Positions 52,354-64,000 of a stretch of 64,000 nt of DNA are shown piece by piece. A model generated the notes under the pieces. It worked only from the letters and a program-made list of their open reading frames with translations. It searched no databases and had not been told where the DNA came from. Made by a program: the position numbers and the translations under genes. Each line of letters opens with the position of its first letter. Within the stretch, counting starts at the first letter, position 1. Source of the DNA: Ficedula albicollis (Eukaryota; Chordata; Aves; Passeriformes; Muscicapidae); contig NC_021676.1 of NCBI RefSeq assembly GCF_000247815.1, positions 3,253,544-3,317,543 on the forward strand, read 5' to 3'.

Positions 52354-55300
52354 GGGAAGGGGAGGGGGCTGCAGCTGCCCCCAGGTGATGCTGGGCTCAG
52401 AGGATGCTCCTGGGAGCCCCTTTAAATGCAGGGAAGGTGTGGGAGCAGCTGCAGCAGCCTGTGAAGGTGAGGAGCAGTGAGGAAAGGTCAGTGCAGCCAT
52501 TATGTTTCTATGGATTAAATAGCTTTTCCTCACATATATATGAATCTATAGTGAATTCCCCTGTAGCCTTAGATGCCAGTAATTATTGACTGTGGTGTGG
52601 TACAGCTGTAGTTTTACTGCATCATTAGAGGAACTTCTTCCACTCTGGTGCTTCCAGAGACATCTCCAGTTGTGTCCCAGGATGGTTGTGATGTGCACTG
52701 GAAGATACATTGTGTGATTTTTCATTTTCTTAGAGGGAAAATGCTTTGTGTCTCTTGAACATTTACATCCTCGTGTTACTTACAGGCAGCTTAGCATTCA
52801 GTGTTTAGAGGGTTTGTGCTTTGTGTGGGTGGGGAGCAGGAACTCATCATCTGTGCAGAATTCTCTGCTTCATTCAGCAGCCCGTGGGGTGTGGGTGTGT
52901 CTGTACCTGTGGATAAATACCCTCCCACCCCCAGGACTCGCTCCAGGGAAGGGCAGCGAGCTCCTGGGCGAGGTGTGGTGACTCCTGGGCAGAGCACAGA
53001 AATGCTGGATGGGTGGGGAGTGGAGGGAAAAGGAGAAAAGCAATGCACAGAAGGCTTCAGCTGGGATACACAGCAGTGACCTGTATTGGCTTTGCCTGAA
53101 ATACACGAGCTCCATACCCCAGTTCTGGCAGCAATGGCAGTGAATATTTAACACAAGTCACAACTTTTACACTTCCATGTTTCATATTCAATATATCTTT
53201 CTAAGTGTGTTATTCATCGTGCCCAAAGTGATATAAACAAATCCTGCTCTGCAGGCTGCTGTTTACTCTCCAAGTGGCATTTTAAGAGCAAACCTTCCCC
53301 CCCGACATAGCACAGTGACAAATTGCAGCTAATACTTCTACATCCACCAGGAAAGGAGCACAGCAGTGCTGAGGATTTATATAGTGGGGAGCTGTGGAGC
53401 ATATGTAACTGGCTGGCGTTTTTAGTGCCCTGCCTTGATTTTGAGACAGCTTGGCTTAAACATTGCTTCCCTTCTTTGTCCTTGACTATTTAAAGAATTA
53501 ATTTTTGGTTTTTTCCATTTGCTGTTTTACTTTTATAAACCCAAAAAAATCTCCAAAGGTGTATTGGTAAAAAAATCATCTGACAGCTTTATACAATTTC
53601 AAAGAATGTGTTTAGGTAAAGGGGGGAAGGAACTGGGAAATATGAATGGGAAGAAAGACAAAGATATTTGATACTACTCAGATATCTTTTTTTCAAAAGC
53701 TATCAAAATCTCTATGTTAATATGAGACTTTTCACTCATTTGGCATTTTTTGTCTTCCTCTGAGACTGCCTTTCAAAGGCTTTGAAATTGTGCTAATTTA
53801 ATTTTTCTGTTGCTCCTCATCAAAATTGCTCTTCATCCCAGTATAATAGGAGCAGATACTTTAAAAAAATCATATTACAGAAAATCAAGAGAAATCATGA
53901 GTATTAGATAATTTTTTGAAAAATAGAGAGTTTGGTTCTACTCAAGTGCAGTCTTTCTGATCAGCCTAATGTCAGCTGAGGAGGGCTCAGATAATCATCA
54001 CTTTAAGGCTGTCTGGGGTACAGAGTATCAAAATCTGACAAAGCAAAAGTAAATTTGCCTTCTGTCAGTCTGAGCCAGCCAGGAGGTCTGAGCAGGATCT
54101 TTAGGTATCTTGTGTAATTTTGAGGATTTCCTTCCAGTATTTTGATATGGATAAAATCCAAAGTTTTGATAACTGATATTATTTCTGCTGAAGTCTCCTT
54201 TTTGCATTTTCCTACTGGATTGTGAGCATTACTCTCCTTTTTCTGTCCTCATTGTTTGTCAGGTATTTCTTTTGTTTTCAGTCACTTAGAGAACAAAATG
54301 GAGTTATTCTCGAGTTTGTGAATAATTTGTCATCCTGGATCTTAACTGATAAATATTTTGCTTTTCTGAGCACCAGTGTTTACAGTTGGCACTGACTCAA
54401 GGGCTCATTCACAAGCTCCGTGTCTCAGTCAAAGGTGGGATGACATCAGTGCTTCTCCCAGACACAAATACTTGTGCTGGTAGCTGTTTTCTCTTGGTTT
54501 GGTTTTTTGAAGGGGAAAAAAAATAAAAAGCTTGGTAAACACCATCTGTCAAACTCAGTTTAAATTCTGTTGTTAGGTTAAGTGCAAGTGTCCTCAAGGA
54601 TGATGTAGTCAATACTTTTCTGTGGAAATATTTAAAGAATTCACTTTTTCCAGTGGTTGTTATGGCTTGGAGCACGTTAGTTATGAAGTGTCCATCACCC
54701 ATTCCTGCCTGGGTGACACTTGAGTTCAGGTGGTTTCTCTGCACCTCTCTGTGTGAGCTGGAAGTGACTTTCAGAAAAGGAACACCTCAGCTTGGAAACT
54801 GTCCTGTGTTGTCCTGATAGGCAAACTCCTCTCCAAAGCTCTTTTTGCCTGCTTGACACAAAACAAACAAAACACACAGGAAATTGAAAGGAAAAAGAAA
54901 AATCAACATGAGTGTTTCTTCTCATTAAAATTAACTTTTAGCTGAAGATATTGGAAAAAAGTAATTAGAACATGTTTCTGCCTATGATTCCTGCCCAGAT
55001 ACAGCCTGTTTCAGCAATAAGCTTTTTTCATGTTTAACAAGCTATTTTAGGAGATAAGAATGATTATGAGTTTTCTCTGTTGATAGAAATTACAATTAAG
55101 AATTGAAATTCTCTTCCAGTGAGGCAATACCCTGGAACAGTTACCTGCTTTCACTTGAAACAGTTCTTTTCCTTTCTTTTTTTTCCCCCCTATTACTTAA
55201 AGGCAGGAAATCTTTAGAAATCTGTGGGGTTTTCATTTTTTTCTCCCCCCAGAAGCCATTCCTTTAATGATATGTTTGAAAACACTGAGTGGGTTTATCC

Positions 55301-56198
55301 AGTGCTGTACAGTTAATCTGTTATTTGAATGTCTAACAGACTTTTATGCCTGGCAACCACTATATTGAATTAGGAGGAGCCTTTGAATAGTCAAAATGTG
55401 CTCTTAAATTTGTAGAAATACTTCTTTCAAGGCTGAAAGCAAACAAATGAATGCATAAGACAGAAAATAAGTCTTCCTTGAACAAGGAGGTTACCCTTTC
55501 TCTGCATTTTTTCACTGGATTCATACTTGTTTAAATTTGCCCAGGGAGTTTCTAGAGGCTTTATTCTCTTCTGGAAGCATTTTTTTTTTTTTTTCTTTCT
55601 GTTGTGACTCTGTTATTTGCATAAGCCAAACACCAACTGAAGAGAGAGGACACTGGAGCCATTTTACATCAAAATGGAAAAGGGCAAGAGGGGAAATCTG
55701 CAGAAATTATGTCAATTCATCTGCACTTTCCCAAATCATTATTTTGTTCCAAGAAATACTTGATTTGATTGCCTGTGGATTATCAGCTGTCGATTTCCTT
55801 TCTCACATCACTTTAACTTTGGCAGGATTGTCTAAAAACCAGAAAAATGAGGAATTGATGTGGAAACCAGACTAGAACTTTTGGTAATTGCTGCTAAGGT
55901 GCAAAATACTTTACCTCAGAGCTCAATACTTTAATTCAGAGCAGGAATTTGCATCACAAAAGCAAATACCTGCATCATTTCTGTGAAACACAGAACCTGT
56001 TTTACTGGCACAATATTGATTGATGTAACTCGCAGTGAATCCTTCCTGCTCAGGCCTATCAATATGGAAGCACTGTGAAAACCATGTTTGGTCATTGGAT
56101 TCTATGCTAAAATTTTATTAGTTTTTATATGTTAAAGTAATATAGCTAAAAGTTTTATTTGTTTTTATAATAGAGGAAAGGCTTTATTATTTAATTGG

Positions 56199-56199
<1 letters not shown>
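52354..56199. other. Unannotated sequence
   Basis: No recognised gene or repeat family. A T-run of about 16 lies near 55579. The 112-codon open frame at 55537-55875 runs through that T-run and has no domain. Overlapping open frames on both strands at 52748-53154 are typical of a GC-richer patch. Confidence 0.5.

Positions 56200-56289
<90 letters not shown>
56200..56289. repeat. C90 homopolymer
   Basis: Uninterrupted C between ttaattgga and tgggagttg. It creates an apparent poly-proline open frame (56195-56569) that I do not accept as coding. Confidence 0.95.
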
Positions 56290-56866
56290 TGGGAGTTGTT
56301 TGTGGTTTTGTTTTTTTTTAAGAAATGCTCAGAAGAGAGTTTCCCATGAAGCTGAAAACACATCTCATCTCCTGTTGGAGCTGAATCTCCTGCAGGTCAC
56401 TGAAGATCCCCAGCGCTCTGCTGGTGCTGTTTGCTCCTGGAGATGTTGGCCAAGCACAGCTGCACGAGGAGCCCTGCCAGCAGCAGTGGGAGCTGCCTCT
56501 CAGGGCTCCAGTTTGATTTATTTGTTCCCTTTCCCCGGGCTCGCCCATCATTACGTGTTCATTGAGTAATAATTGCCATTGATCGACAGGCTGGTGGATG
56601 GATGGTGCTAAAAGAAACAGGGCTATTAAACCTTCACTGCCTAGAACAAGTGCATGCCACAACCAATAAGGCAGATTAATGAGCAGAATTAAGCTAAGGA
56701 TAGTTATATTATGGGCCACTTCCTTCCTTTTCATTTTTAGTTATGGTTAGAGACAAGTGTAGGGCATTTCAGACATTCAGAAAGAAAAGAAGAACAATAT
56801 GAAATCGAACTTGTGCTCCTCTGACCCTCAACAGCAGCTGCCATAACCTGCACTAATAATTAAATT
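56290..56866. other. Unannotated; possible conserved noncoding element at about 56520-56720
   Basis: The inner part (cccatcattacgtgttcatt, gagtaataattgccattgat, ggcagattaatgagcagaat, taagctaaggatagttatat) is complex, non-repetitive and rich in homeodomain-type TAAT cores with retained CpGs. It resembles a regulatory element in texture. The overlapping minus-strand 138-codon open frame (56318-56734) has no domain. Confidence 0.3.
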
Positions 56867-56974
56867 GGTTTGGTGGTTTTCAGCTGGGCTTCATAAAGTG
56901 CATGTAGATCAGTTGGAGGTGGTTTGGTGGTTTTCAGCTGGGCTTCATAAATAGCATGTAGATCAGTTGGAGTA
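56867..56974. repeat. Two-copy tandem duplication, 54-bp unit
   Basis: Copy 1 (56867-56920) and copy 2 (56921-56974) begin ggtttggtggttttcagctg. Internal differences are agtgc/atagc. Confidence 0.95.
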
Positions 56975-59770
56975 AAGGACAAGAGGGTATCACAAATAAG
57001 ATTCAGAGTCAAATCAAGCTTCTCGTGGATCAGTTGTGGGTAAGTCCCTGTATAAATAAATATTTAAAAGCTCTGAAAGGCCTAACCTTGCATCATTTGG
57101 GGACAGTGGCCAGTTTATGATGACTCAAATTATGATTTTATTGTACTCATTCCAGTGCATTGTTTTCAGAATGAGGAGTAGGAATAAGTTTTGGGATCTT
57201 CTCCCTTGATCAGTAGCATCCCGTGGGAGGAGGTTGCCATGAAGCCTTGACCAGAGCTGTGCCTCTGGAGTCAAGGTGCTGTGGCTTTGAAAACACATTT
57301 GAATTTAGGTGTTTTGGTGCCCTTAATTCTGTGCATTGAAACATTTCCTCTGTCTTCTCAGTTAGGACTATAGCAGCTCCCTGTAATCTTTCCCCTAGTA
57401 GCTTTTTCGAGCTGGATGTTCATGTCTAAATAGAATTATTGAAAATTTTCTCTCCCCATGTGTGCATTTGTTTCTGAATTATAGCATCATATATTAATGT
57501 TTCTCTGGCTTATTTTGCTTTGTTGCATCTGCAAATCAGGTCAGCATTGCCATTATTATTGGGCCAAAAGGCAGTGGCTGCCTAACAAACTTGATGGGTT
57601 TTGAGTGCAGGTAATTTCTCCTTTTCATTGTGGTCTCAGGCCTCCTGCAATCAATCTTTTAATAAAAAGGGAAATGCCTTCTGTTGATTTTTTTACAGAC
57701 TGAAAGGTCAGGATAGCACTTAATGAGAAGAAAAGATGGAGCAAAGTGGGAAGCAGGAGAGGGTTAATTAAGTACACTGATAGCAGCAGTTTTATAATTC
57801 CAGAAACCATTGTCCTGTGTTAGTGCTTTAAAAATACAGCTTTAATTATTATGCTGGGTAAGAAAACTACCTTAGGGTGGATTCTGCCAGTGCTCTGCCA
57901 TTGATTGCTGCAGAAATCTGATACTGCAGCATTTCCTCTGCCCCTGCTGCCAGGCTGGCTCAGAATATCCACTGTAACTGCTTGAAATTCAGCAGCAGTG
58001 GCAACTCAGAGGCAAAAGTTCCCAGTCTGCATCTCAATCCCACAGCAGCCTTGATGAAAAGCTGCATAATTGCTTTTAAGTATGGCAAATAATAATAATT
58101 GTTTGACTTTTTTAACATATTCCCATTTTTTTACTCACTTTGAAATCAAAAAGGCTAAAGTATTGGTATTAGTAGTCCATGGTACCACAGTTAGAAAAGG
58201 AGTTTAGCCCTGCCAGCCCTCCTGAATGTGTCTGAACATCAGCTGAGTGTGAGAAAAGAGCAATATTATTATTTAAAATAGTGTGTGATTTGCTTCTAGT
58301 CTTATGGAATATTATTATTGGCTTGCTGTGAGTTACAGCAATAGATCATAACAGGGGAACATGATGGACTAGAAGAAAAGAAAAAAACACATTATTTGGA
58401 TACATTTCTTCCATCCTTAACTTCATTTTAAGAACAGATCCTGTATTTTCTTTAATGAATTCCAATCTGTGCTCACTGGGAAGAAATAAGAGGGATAACA
58501 TTACCTGTAAATATCCAGGGATAAATTTGTTTCTAATCTGTTGTGGAAAATACGCATTTGTAATTAGCTATAAAATATTTGTCCTTGTCATGGCTGTTAT
58601 TACACTATACAGTTTTCTAATATGAGAATGGGGTTATTAAATTACGGATATTTAAAACTAGTAGCTTAATAATTTTTTAGAAAAATTCAAATCATGTGCA
58701 GAAGCAGGGATGAGGAAATTATCAGAATTTTCTGAGAGAAGGAATACAGAATAAGATCTGCCTTGTGTATATGAACTTTGGACAAGAATATTTAAAGTTT
58801 TAGACAGCCACAAAGTTGCAATACTTTTTCGGAGTTTGCCTTTATTAATTTAGAAACTAAACACTGGGAACTAAAATGAAGAAAAACTTTTACCCACACA
58901 TTTTTGTAGCTATGATATTAGTTATAAACACTAAAAGAAGTCTAAATGCCACTCAAATGCTGTAACTGGATTTGACCGAGCAAAAGAAGCAATTTCTATT
59001 CTTTCATTTTTATTATCACATCTGCAACAGTTTACAAAATCAACTTCTTTGAATTTAATTATTTATGAGCCTTTAATGAGCATTTTATAGAAGGTAAAAA
59101 TCCTCCCTTTGTTTTCACTTTCAGTGAAGAGATTAAAATAATTAAGTAGTGATTAGACTTGCATTGACCTTTGCTAACAAACCTGCTTCTAAAACTGGCA
59201 AACCTCAAAACTTTTTCCCTTTCCTGGAAACAACTTCATGTGCTGCTGAAGAGCACCAAAGGCCACTGCTGGATCACCCCAGAAAAAAAAAAGGAGATTT
59301 TTATATTTTTTAACTGTTTATTGGCCTGGGACAAGTCAGAATCTTCTCTGCAGACTTCTTTGCCCTAAGTAGCAAATCAGGAATTCCAAGGGAAAAGTGA
59401 GAAGTTATTTCCATGTAGGACAATGCTGTCCTTGGACTGTGGCAATGTGTCATTTTCCCTGAGAGCCTTAAACAAAGGGCTCTAGTATAATTCATCATTT
59501 AATTTTGGCAGCTTTCTGGAAGGTTTTAACACAGAATGTTAAAATTCTTGAAACGTCTTCTAAAACATATTTTACCTATTTTGGCCAGAATAGGCAAAAG
59601 CTCTTCATTTAATCATTACTTAGAAGCCATACTGCCTTTTTATTTGCTGTAAAACCATTTAACCTATTAGTTATTTACTTGGTTTGGTTGTTCCCCAATG
59701 ATTGCCAATGTTAAGGTAAAAATTCTTTAAGACTGGGCTTTTTAAATGTTACCTTGAGAAGCATTAGGTG
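56975..59770. other. Unannotated AT-rich sequence
   Basis: No gene or classified repeat. Stretches around 57640-57800 and 57835-57880 hold TAATTA-type motifs but nothing decisive. Confidence 0.5.
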
Positions 59771-59846
59771 ATCCTCAGCCTGTTAAGAACTGGTATTGTT
59801 GTTCAACCATCCTCAGCCTGTTAAGAACTGGTATTGTTGTTTTTTG
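59771..59846. repeat. Two-copy tandem duplication, 38-bp unit
   Basis: Atcctcagcctgttaagaac and the following tggtattgttgtt occur at 59771 and 59809. Most of the unit is identical, with the tails diverging (caacc versus ttttt). Confidence 0.95.
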
Positions 59847-61464
59847 GATTTTTGGAGTGTCTTTCTCCTAAAGAGTGTTTCATTTTCCTTCATAAGTCTT
59901 TGAAATTTCTCTGTGTAGTCAGTGATACTTGTTTCTTTATTTATGCTAAATAAAAGCAGATCCATATGCATGACCTAAGGAGGTGGAAAGCCTTGGAACA
60001 CTCAGGAAAAGAGAGAAGCCTTTCTAAAGTTATATTTGAAATTCATTGTCGTGCAAACATTAGAATAAATCTGATGTTCACACATGTGAGACCCAGGCTT
60101 GATGTAAAGCTCCATCCCTGGAAGCTTCACCTCTCCCTGTGCCAAGCCCAGCCCAGGAGCCTTCCCAAGGAAAGGTTTATTTCCAAATAAATAAATAAAT
60201 AGACTCAATTCAAGCCCTGAGCTGACTTTAGTTGCTGTCAGGGTATTGCCTCTTTTTACACTTCCCAGAGTGGCCAGAGACCAGCACAAACTCAGCAGAA
60301 TTTGTGTTTGTGGCATGAGCTGTGCTCTCTCTCTTTGGATCACCAGAAACGTGTCAGCTCTTTACCTCTGTTGCTGCACTGCTTTTATTTTGAATTGCCT
60401 GCATTGAAGGCATGTGTATAAATATGATTATTCAAAACAAAACCCCTGAACTTAGGATGTTTTGGATCAAGCATGATTTTATCTATTTTTGACACTGTTT
60501 CCTTGGTTACACGGTATCAAAGTCAGTTCATTCTAAACACAGATATGTTACTGCAAATGCTTTAAAAAACGTGTTGGCTTGGTAAGTCCACTGAAGCATG
60601 TGCAGAGTTTTTCAGATAATGAGGCTCCTCCCTGGTGATACTGTTATTATTCCATTTGGGGAAATGGAGAGGGGCAGGGCAGTCAGGAGTGAGTGCAGCT
60701 CAGTGCCTTGGGTACCACGGTGTGGAAGAAAATAAAGATGGAAAATCAAGATACTGAGGGAACCAGACCAGAGAACCTCCAGCTGTGGGAAGGTTTTTGT
60801 TCTGTGTGCCCTGAAGAAACCAATCCAGCTCTTCCTCCTAAAATCTTTTCTGGGGAGGTGCTGGAGGGGTGCAGGTTCCTGACTGAAGGTCACGGTGCTG
60901 TGTGTGCTCGAGCTGCAGAGATGCTTAAATTCTGAAATCCAGAAATGCTGAGACTCCCAACGAGTGTAGACAGAAGAAATCAGAATTTTTTGGCAATATC
61001 CTCCATCAGCAGAGCTGTAGGTGACTCAGGGCAGGCTGGAAGTCTGGACATGAGGAGTCAGTGTAAATCCCACAGATCCTGTGGGAAACTTGTGGTGCCT
61101 TTTTACAAGATATGGAAAGTGCCTTCATCGCTTCAGCCTGCACTGAATTATTGCTTTTCTATTATTTATACCCCAAAATATTACTATAACAACACCATAT
61201 GCATATTAATAAGCTCGTCTGGGATTTGATCTGTAATTGAGAATAGATTTTATATTTGATTCGTGTTTAATACAGTACCAAACTTTTCTGTTTAAGGGAA
61301 AGTTATTACTTACTCTTTATTTTATGCTAGCAGCCCTTCATGGAGTCTGAGCTCTGTCATGTTGAGCATTATTAGAAGGTTCTTTGTGCTCCAAACATTG
61401 AGAAAAATGTGGGACAGAATTTTTGGCTAGAGAGAAGAGATACAGAATTTGACTTTTTAATTTA
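59847..61464. other. Unannotated sequence
   Basis: An (AAAT)4 tract is at 60185-60201. The 80-codon open frame at 60693-60935 looks mixed in composition but has no motif or splice support. No repeat family recognised. Confidence 0.5.
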
Positions 61465-61652
<188 letters not shown>

Positions 61653-61656
61653 AATG

Positions 61657-61765
61657 CATGAATCCTTTCTGAAAGCCTGGCCAGCATTGTCACTGCCAGT
61701 CCAACTTTTCCCTTCTCTTTTCAGAAGAGAAAAATGATCTCTCTGAGCTGGCAGAGGTGGTGCAG
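61657..61765 (-). repeat. Unclassified dispersed repeat, copy A
   Basis: About 109 bp from catgaatcctttctgaaagc to gctggcagaggtggtgcag. It recurs 1.3 kb downstream at 62993-63167 with a few changes. In both copies a T-run lies just before the start, so on the minus strand the unit ends in an A-run like the tail of a retroposed element. I therefore assign it to the minus strand. I cannot name the family. Confidence 0.7.
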
Positions 61766-62992
61766 GGCTGGTCCTGGAGGATGCAAACCCCACATTTGTG
61801 AAGAAATATTGGTGATGGTGTTAACACAGCCACAGTTCACGTGTTTCTGTTTCAGGGTTATTTTGTATTTCTTTGTCTCTCCTTTCTCATTCAGATATTT
61901 TCATTTATCACACTCTCAGCAATGCATTAAAAAATCATTTTATAACTCAAAAGTAAAAAAATTAAACTTGACTTCACCAACTGTCAGATGAGATGGTTGA
62001 GCTCAGAATCTCTTATGCTCAAAGACAAATTCTTATTTCACATCCTGCCAGGGAAGCAGACAGCTCCTCTGAAAGATCATTTTAATTCAATACATGCACT
62101 TTATAAGAATTGATTTTAATTTCACATATAAGAATGTCATTCACTGATGCCAAAGCACTAAGCTGTGGGGACTGTTTTCATGGAAACTAAGTCGTAGTTG
62201 ATTTTTTTTTTTTTTTTACCTCCCAATGAACACATTTTCTTATTTCATGAATGGAAAGATGAGCCATTCTATTCCAACTTTTAACTAGAAACTCCAAAGG
62301 TGCATCTGTGGGCACATCCCAACAGGCAAAGAGCATTTCTGCAGATTCTCATGTGCCCTTGTGTTTTTGGAATTGCTGCTGTGAAATAGCCAACACTTTG
62401 CTTTGCCACATGTTTAAGAATTTGGGCTAAACCCTTCTCACTCAAATGTGAATTTGACCTGTATTTAGAGTGCCACAGAGTTGTGGCACTTTAGAGTCCT
62501 TAAAGTTATTGTTACTATTGAAATCACCTTTATGACAGTTTTGCATATTTTTGTCCAATAGCTTTTATATTGAAATACAGGGTTTGTCCCCTAAGCCTGT
62601 GCATTAATAAAAAGATTATTTTAATTAGTGTAAGGTCAATTTAGCTTAATGTTTCTTCATTTAATATCTCGGCTAATAGTTACTGGGGGAAAAGAAGAGT
62701 GGAGAAATAATAGGAAATAGTGAAAACTGGTTAATTATGAGCTGAGGCTTATGCTCTCTACCCCCTCCCCTCAGCAGAGGGGCATGCAGCTTGCCCATGC
62801 CCTCATCCCCTGGGTGCTTTTATTCCTCTTGCACAAGGTGCTGGTCCCAGGCTGTGTGTGCTGAGGGCAGCAATTACACAGGGCCACGAGAGAGCAGCTC
62901 CAGCAGCACAGAGCACACAGCCTCCTCTTCAGCTGGGTCGTCCAATTTGCCTCTTCTCTCTCTAATTTTAAAGAAATTAGATTTTTTTTTAA
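61766..62992. other. Unannotated sequence
   Basis: A T-run of about 17 lies near 62202. A GC-richer patch at 62760-62940 contains, on the minus strand, gaggaataaaagcaccc, which could be an LTR-type poly(A) region, but I cannot place LTR ends. Confidence 0.4.
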
Positions 62993-63167
62993 ATACATGA
63001 ATCCTTTCTGAAAGCCTGGCCAGCACTGTCACTGCTAGTCCAACTTTTTTATACATGAATCCTTTCTGAAAGCCTGGCCAGCGCTGTCACTGCCAGTCCA
63101 ACTTTTTCCTTCTCTCCTCTTTTCAGAAGAGAAAAATGATCTCTCTGAGCTGGCAAAGGTGGTGCAG
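62993..63167 (-). repeat. Unclassified dispersed repeat, copy B, with a 58-bp internal duplication
   Basis: Atacatgaatcctttctgaa.. through ..agtccaacttttt occurs at 62993-63050 and again at 63051-63108 with a few differences (cactgtc/cgctgtc, gctag/gccag). It then continues through ttcagaagagaaaaatgatc to ggtggtgcag, as in copy A. A T-run precedes it. Confidence 0.75.
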
Positions 63168-64000
63168 AATAAATTAAATTTTAAGAAATTCTAATTTTAA
63201 AGAAGCTTTTAGGGCCTTGTGTCTGACAGATTAACAGATTATGCCTCTTTTTCTGAAAAAGGCAGGCAAAAAGTTTGAGAGAAACCTAATTGAAAATTCA
63301 GCAATGAATTTCTTAGATTCTAAGGATACTTTCTGGCCCAACTGGTCATGAATTTATTGGTAAGAGCAATAAAAGGGAAGATTTATTTTTATACACCTTC
63401 AGTAATATAAACCATCATACCTGGTTGTGGAATTTTAGTCTTCTGGTTTTGTGCTGTTGAATATCAACACAACCTCTGCCCAGAAGGAACTTCCAGAACC
63501 TTCATGGTTTGGATGCTGGAGTTTGATTGCAGTGATCAAAACTGGTCTGAGGTTAGAAATTTCCCCCCACAGATGGTGCTGATAAATGGCACTGTGAACC
63601 TGAAATTCCTCCAGGCTTCCTCTGAGATCCTAAATAAATTCAGGCCTTTGCTTCACCCTCCCAGGGTCCCTGTGATGGTGAGGGTCGGGTGGTTTTTTCT
63701 CTGCTGCTTTATCTCTGTTAAAACACAAACCTTATGTGTTAGAGTTGGTGCTCTTCCCATCCTTACCAGTGTGTTTCCAGAAGATTTTTTTTTTTTTATG
63801 CTTCCAATCTTTCTCACTTTCTGCAGCATTTCTGTGCTAGCATTTGCTTTTCTTGCTGCCTGAGCAATGTGCAAGCTGATGGTCAGGGCAGATTGGAGCC
63901 AGGGGTGCTGCAGGGTCCATCTGATCCCCTCAAATCCCTGCTACCAAACACACAGGCCTTCCTTCCATAATCCTGATTTCTGCTGAATTCCTGCAAAGAC
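63168..64000. other. Unannotated sequence
   Basis: No gene or repeat family recognised. A plus-strand open frame of 119 codons at 63504-63863 spans a T-run and has a hydrophobic tail, but it shows no domain or splice support. Confidence 0.5.

Noticed and set aside
63504..63863. 119-codon open frame with a hydrophobic tail
   Set aside because: The tail includes a T-run translated as phenylalanine; no domain or splice support.

Overview
The window looks like ordinary avian nuclear DNA, probably from a passerine. The repeats point to a bird: CR1 LINE 3' ends with their ATTCTRTG-type terminal octamers, in both orientations, and avian endogenous-retrovirus LTRs. I see no mammalian Alu- or L1-type sequence, no bacterial-type gene density, no tRNA or rRNA gene, and no CRISPR array. 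No known protein-coding gene can be recognised. The long open frames either run through poly-C tracts, lie in duplicated repeats, or show no protein character. The window is best read as intergenic or deep-intron sequence.

Layout. 0-9.2 kb: AT-rich single-copy sequence with one plus-strand LTR (3041-3595) and several two-copy tandem duplications. 9.2-9.9 kb: a T-run, a 501-base C-run and a 69-base T-run. 10.2-10.7 kb: two CR1 fragments in opposite orientation. 17.9-20.1 kb: a 93-bp duplication, a minus-strand solo LTR (18429-18895) holding a 71-base C-run, and an A-C-A homopolymer block. 26.4-28.1 kb: a minus-strand CR1 with a 225-bp internal duplication and a decamer minisatellite, a 105-bp duplication, and a second LTR of the same family (27500-28059) with its own internal duplication. 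39.1-40.5 kb: a 204-bp segment present twice, 734 bp apart, separated by C-runs of 187 and 291 bases, then a plus-strand CR1. 48-52 kb: small LTR and CR1 pieces. 56.2 and 61.5 kb: further C-runs. 61.6-63.2 kb: two copies of an unclassified dispersed repeat with a T-run at one end.

Three patterns stand out. First, seven pure C-runs (29 to 501 bases, 1302 bases in total, about 2% of the window) are all C on this strand, with no matching G-runs. They sit inside A/T homopolymers, an LTR or a duplication, so a sequencing or assembly artefact must be tested before any biology is proposed. Second, there is a dense set of short tandem duplications, nearly all exactly two copies. Third, two segments carry exon-like signals: 29529-29656 has acceptor, open frame and donor; 41786-42157 has acceptor, short open frames and a poly(A) signal. 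I recognise neither, and both are tentative. I found no convincing new genetic system.
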